Part shown: piece after piece, positions 59,794 through 64,000 of the stretch
How the letters are laid out: each line of letters opens with the position of its first letter
Position numbering within the stretch: the first letter of the stretch is position 1
Translations under genes and position numbers: made by a program
Notes under the pieces: generated by a model
The model's input: the letters and a program-made list of their open reading frames with translations, nothing else
The model's database searches: none
Told to the model about the DNA's origin: nothing
DNA from: Pontederia crassipes
Lineage: Eukaryota; Streptophyta; Magnoliopsida; Commelinales; Pontederiaceae
Assembly: GCA_030549335.1 (NCBI GenBank)
Contig: JAUKPH010000017.1
Coordinates: 2,597,001-2,661,000, forward strand
DNA: 64,000 nt
Reading direction: 5' to 3'

Positions 59794-61517
59794 AACAATT
59801 AGGATCACTATGAGCAATCAAGGAAAAACAATGTATACCAGGAATAAGAGAGTTGCTATATACTTCTAAAAATTAGACTAAAAATCCTCATAACTCACGA
59901 TGACACTGAAGATAATTTTTTTTATCAACTTAAAGGAGAGTTTATTCGTATGAGTTCTGTAAGGAGAATAACTAGACTGATGTTTGAGGAGGGTTGGGAT
60001 ATTTTTACAAATAATTATCTTGTAATTTCATCATGGTTTGAGTTGTAAAATCCGAAAAATAAATTATTTCTCAAAAAAAGGGTCAGAAGTTACTTTTTCT
60101 TGGAAATTTTTTCGGTCAAACAAATTCTTCGGAAACGTGTAATTAACCTCGATTTTAAAAAAAAAACAGATCAATAGTTATGTATTATCTTATAACAAAG
60201 TACTTTTCAGCTAATCTTTAGTTATATTTCCACTAGAGAATAGAGGAATAATATGTTTTATACTAAAAATGCATGATTTCTTTTGCATATATATATATTG
60301 TATTTCATTTTGTATTTGTAAAAAATGTGTGCATATTTAAATTTGCATACGAGAAAATCCAGTGACCGAGCTGGGGGGTTATGGGAGGGGCCTTGCGCCT
60401 CCCAAAATTTTCAACATTAAGCTTAATTTTTACTCATAACATAATATTTTTGTATAACTATATGTATTCTCATATATGTGGTCCCTCCTAATTTTATTGT
60501 CCAACTTCTGAGAGAAATGAAATGATAATGATACTTTTTATAATGACAGACACTGTTTTTAATACATATTTTAAAATCTAGTTTTTGACGTTTACAAGTA
60601 CTTTGAATTGTAAATCATATAAACATATTAACGCCAAATTAAAAAACAATATTTCACTAAAATAAAATTGATAATTATCATAATAGATGTAGGAACAATT
60701 TTGTAGGTAAGGAAACCCAATTGTAAAAAATTTCAATTGTCAAAGGAAGCATCTCTCTTCTTTCATTGGAAATTATAGGCTTTTCTTTTATGTATTCGTT
60801 AGCAGCATAAAACATTAATATAATGATTAACTACAAAGCTAAATCATAAGAATTTTATGCACTTGTACTATTTTACATTTGTGTATACACCAAATAGAAT
60901 TTACAAGCGAGAATCGACGGTTGGCGTCTAGAACCGTACCCAAGAATAAGTTGATAAAAATAGCTTTCAATAGCGAGCAAGATGCCACTACTTAGTGCAA
61001 AAACGAAAAAAAAATCATAATCAAATAGAGAGTAAACTGATGACAGAAGAGAGCCTCTGAAACACTCCTTTTATTTGAGTTATAGAAACACTATCCCGAA
61101 GTTTGAACCCGATCAAATCCAAGGAATGTAAAGGCACCATGGACATTTCACGGTCTATGCACAAAACAAATCATGAAATCAACCGATACAACAAAACAAT
61201 TGTGTGTCCTATAATGAAAGTCATACATGTTACTTGTTGGTTTACCCTGAATTATGCAACTCTATATCTAAATTTGTGAAAGGAAAAAATGTGGATATGT
61301 GTCGAAAGTCGTACGAGGGTTAAGGTTTTATCACGATGTATTATCTTTTGCTAATAATGAATTTGTTTTGATAGCGACCTCCTTTACTCATGTTTCTCTT
61401 TTGTTCACATTGATCAAGAGTGTTTTACCATATTAAATCATTACGTTCATCTTATTTTTTATTTTTGCACTTTGTTGTCTTGATTATTCATCGATCCTCG
61501 GTGCGATATTATCAATA
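59794..61517 (+). repeat. Ty1/copia copy 2, 5' LTR
   Basis: It matches copia copy 1 segments 830-1043, 4645-5760 and 26019-26418 in order, without the insertions. The left limit is set only by homology and lies against a TATA run; a TG start is not seen. The right limit is directly before the PBS. Confidence 0.8.
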
Positions 61518-61520
61518 AAT

Positions 61521-61532
61521 TGGTATCAGAGT
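61521..61532 (+). promoter_or_regulatory. Copia copy 2 primer binding site
   Basis: TGGTATCAGAGT, one base from the initiator tRNA-Met complement; copy 1 has the unmutated base. Confidence 0.85.
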
Positions 61533-61549
61533 CGAGTTTTTATATGAAA

Positions 61550-62340
61550 ATGACTACAACGAATTTTGACATCGAGAAGTTCGACGGGAACATAAATTCA
61601 ATATGTGGCAAGTTCGGATGCTTGCCATCCTGATGCAGAACTGGTTGAAAAAGAAGCTGTCGGGTAAAAAATCTAATGCTATGGAGATGTGGGAGGAACT
61701 TGATGAAAGAATCATGTCTGTGATTCAGTTGTGCTCGATGAATGATGTTCTTCAAAAAGTTCTCACAGAGAAGACGATGACTAAACTCTGGAGGAAGTTG
61801 GAAACTCTTTATTTGACAAAAATCATAGGAAATGGACTTGTGTTGAAGCAGCGGCTATACACCTTTCATATGGCCCGAAGGTATGTTGATTAAATCAAAT
61901 ATCAGTTAGTTTGTCGCCCTGATCAATGATTTGAATAACGATTCCAAGGTTGATGATGAAAATCATGCATTATTACTTCTATGTTCTCTACCTTCTTCAT
62001 ATAAAACCTTAAAAGAAATTATGATCTACGATAGGACAAACTTACCTTTGAGCAAAAAAAAAAGGATAATGAATTGGAATCCAGCAGCAAATCTGATGAT
62101 CAAGCTTAATCAAGTATGATCACAAGAAGTAGACATCAGATGAGAAATTAAAATCAAGACAGATTCATATTCAAGTCGAAGAATTGAGATAAAGTCTACA
62201 ACTATTGTAAGAAGAAGAGCCATGTCAAAGCAGAGTAGTACAAATTACAAAACAAGAATAAAATAATGAATGAGAGCAGTGAGAAGGAAAATCAGAAGGC
62301 TAATGTTGCAGATGCTAGTGTAGTAAAAAATGAGAATGAA
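61550..62340 (+). pseudogene. Copia copy 2 gag remnant
   Basis: ATG at 61550 opens MTTTNFDIEKFDG, then a one-base shift near 61600 leads into the 96-residue frame 61603-61893 (MLAILMQNWLKKKL, MWEELDER, LYLTKIIGNGL), the UBN2-type copia gag. A second part lies at 61931-62119. The zinc knuckle near 62185-62225 is damaged: NYCKKKSHVKAE followed by a stop, lacking the first and last Cys. Confidence 0.85.
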
Positions 62341-64000
62341 AATGTTCTTTTGGTAACGACATTAAACAAATTCATATTATCAAGTGAATGAATTCTCGAT
62401 TCCGGATGCTCATATCATATGTGTCCCAATTGAGATTGGTTCTCCACATACAAATTTGTTGAAGGTGGAGTTGTTCTTATGGAAACAATATTGGATGTAA
62501 GACTGTTAGTATTGGGTCCATCGAGATTAAGATGCATGATGGAATTATTAGAACATTATCTGAAATCAAACATGCTCCTGATTTCAAGAAGAATCTCATT
62601 TTGCTCAGGATATTAGACTCAAATGATTGCAAAGTTATTGTTAAGTCTTTGGAATGAAGATTTATTGTGGTGCTCTTGTGTTGATGAAATACCTCAAAAT
62701 AGATCTTGTATGTTCTTCAAAGTTCGATTGTGACAAGTTTAGTAGCATTCACATCTGCCTCAAAAGAATATGCACAAAGTTATGACACATGTATTTGGAC
62801 CATATGAGCGAGAAGGGCATGTAAGTTTTCAATAATAGAGGCCTTCTTCTTGGTGCAAAAATTGAAAAATTAGAGCTGTATGAGCATATATCTTCAAAAA
62901 GCAGAAGATAGTTAATTTCAGTTCGGCCACTCATAAATGAAGGGAACCCTTGACTAAACTCGTTCAGATTTATGAGGTCATTCTCATATTTCTTTGAAAG
63001 GAGAAAATAGATATTTGCTCACATTTATTGATGACTTCTCTAGAAAATTTTGGATCTACTTTCTGAAGTATAAAGATGGTGTGTTTGAAACATTCAAGTT
63101 GTGGAAGATTTTACTAGAGAAATAATATGGAAAAGTTGTGAAGAGACTGAGGACTAATAATAGATTAGAATTCTGTAATTCTAAGTTCAATGAATTTCGC
63201 GACAAAGAAGAAATTGCAAAGCATCACATAGTTGTGAAAATTGCATAAGCAGAATGGAGTCCCAAAAGAATGAATAGAATTATACTTGAAAGAGCTCAGT
63301 GTATATTATCAAATGCAGGATTTAGCAAGGAGTTTTATGCAGAGGTTATTAATTTGGCATGTCACTTAGTAAATTGATCTCCTCATCGATCTTTATACCT
63401 GAAAATTCGTAAAGAAGTATGGTCAGATAATCCTCCTCATTACTCACATTTGAGAGTTTTCGATTGTCTCGTATATACACATGTTAATAATGGAAAGCTT
63501 GAATTTAGAGTTAGGAAGTAAATATTTTTTTGTTATAAATTTGGTGTTAAAAATTATAGAGTATGTTGTTCTAAAACTAAAAAAATTATCATTAGTAGAG
63601 ATGCTACTTTTGATGAATATGTGATGCTTCACTAAAGAAAAGATTTGTCTGTTGTTGATAATATAAAAAAATAAAAAAAACTTGGGAGAAGGTGGAGTTA
63701 GAACTTTCGAGTTCTTTTGATGAAAATAATGATGCTCTAAATACTATCAATTCTCATGAAGTTCACATATCACCTCAGGTTCAACAGCAATACATATTAG
63801 CTCATGATAGAAAAAGGAGAAAAATAGAAGTATCTCAAAGGCTCGATTTTGAAGAATTTTATGCTTTAAGTGTTACTGAAGATATTGAATCACTTGATTC
63901 TTTTTCTGAAGCTATTCAAAGTTATGAATGCAATAAGTGATTAATAGTAATGCAGGAGATAAAATCCTTATAGAAGAATGACATTTGAAAACTTGTAAAA
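62341..64000 (+). pseudogene. Copia copy 2 protease - integrase - start of RT (runs off edge)
   Basis: Protease has LDSGCSYHM near 62397. Integrase: a degraded HHCC region near 62780-62900, then the core TFIDDFSRKFWIYFLKYKDG at 63025-63085, LRTNNRLEF where DNG-type Asp is usual, and PKRMNRIILERA where the catalytic Glu is usual (63260-63295). So two of the three catalytic residues are replaced. A linker follows and the first RT residues appear at 63930-64000 with stops. Element continues beyond the window. Confidence 0.85.

Overview
The window looks like nuclear DNA of a flowering plant. A GC-rich RING-H2 exon at the left edge, AT-rich intergenic DNA, Athila-, chromovirus- and copia-type LTR retrotransposons and En/Spm (CACTA) transposons all point that way. 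The GC-rich codon choice of the one host gene hints at a monocot, but this is weak. Apart from the RING-H2 exon, almost everything is transposable-element DNA, much of it nested. No tRNA, rRNA or CRISPR array was seen.

Layout. 1-353: 3' end of a RING-H2 gene. 830-26489: LTR, PBS and first gag codons of an old Ty1/copia element (copy 1), broken twice. A 3.6-kb solo LTR (1044-4644) sits in it, and a decayed CACTA composite (5761-26018) splits the LTR. Inside that composite lie a full-length 12.3-kb Athila-like Ty3/gypsy element on the minus strand (9927-22213, TSD TAGGC) and an Athila-like solo LTR (23149-24981, TSD CCGGA). 27541-38458: a structurally complete 10.9-kb CACTA element (28-bp perfect terminal inverted repeats, TSD TTG) with pseudogenised TNP2 and second ORF, a 67-bp-arm hairpin and a fragment of a response-regulator gene. 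39069-52676: a decayed chromovirus (Galadriel-like) whose integrase is split by a young 7.9-kb Athila-like derivative with no coding region (43632-51543, TSD GCAGC). 53224-54815: a short non-autonomous CACTA (TSD TGC). 54819-59231: decayed LTR-like DNA and a small GC-richer patch. 59232-59765: a MITE-like element. 59794-64000: copia copy 2 (LTR, PBS, gag, protease, integrase), broken by stops and frameshifts and running off the right edge.

The most unusual signal is a short palindromic motif, full form TTACGGCCGTAA and usual form TCGGCCGTAA. It is clustered in the U3 promoter region, in the leader after the PBS and in the region 3' of pol of the Athila-like element, and I did not see it in gag-pol. 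The coding-free derivative keeps all these clusters while having lost gag and pol. Other families here carry comparable imperfect-palindrome arrays with different sequences: GGTCGACCG in the 3.6-kb solo LTR, and a roughly 20-bp palindrome at the CACTA end 25430-25995.

Order of events that can be read: copia copy 1 was present first. The 3.6-kb solo LTR is absent from the matching site in copia copy 2 (near 60001), so it arrived after the two copia LTRs diverged. The CACTA composite was then invaded by the Athila-like elements. The coding-free Athila derivative has the most similar LTR pair (about 13 differences by eye in about 1.8 kb) and is probably the youngest insertion.
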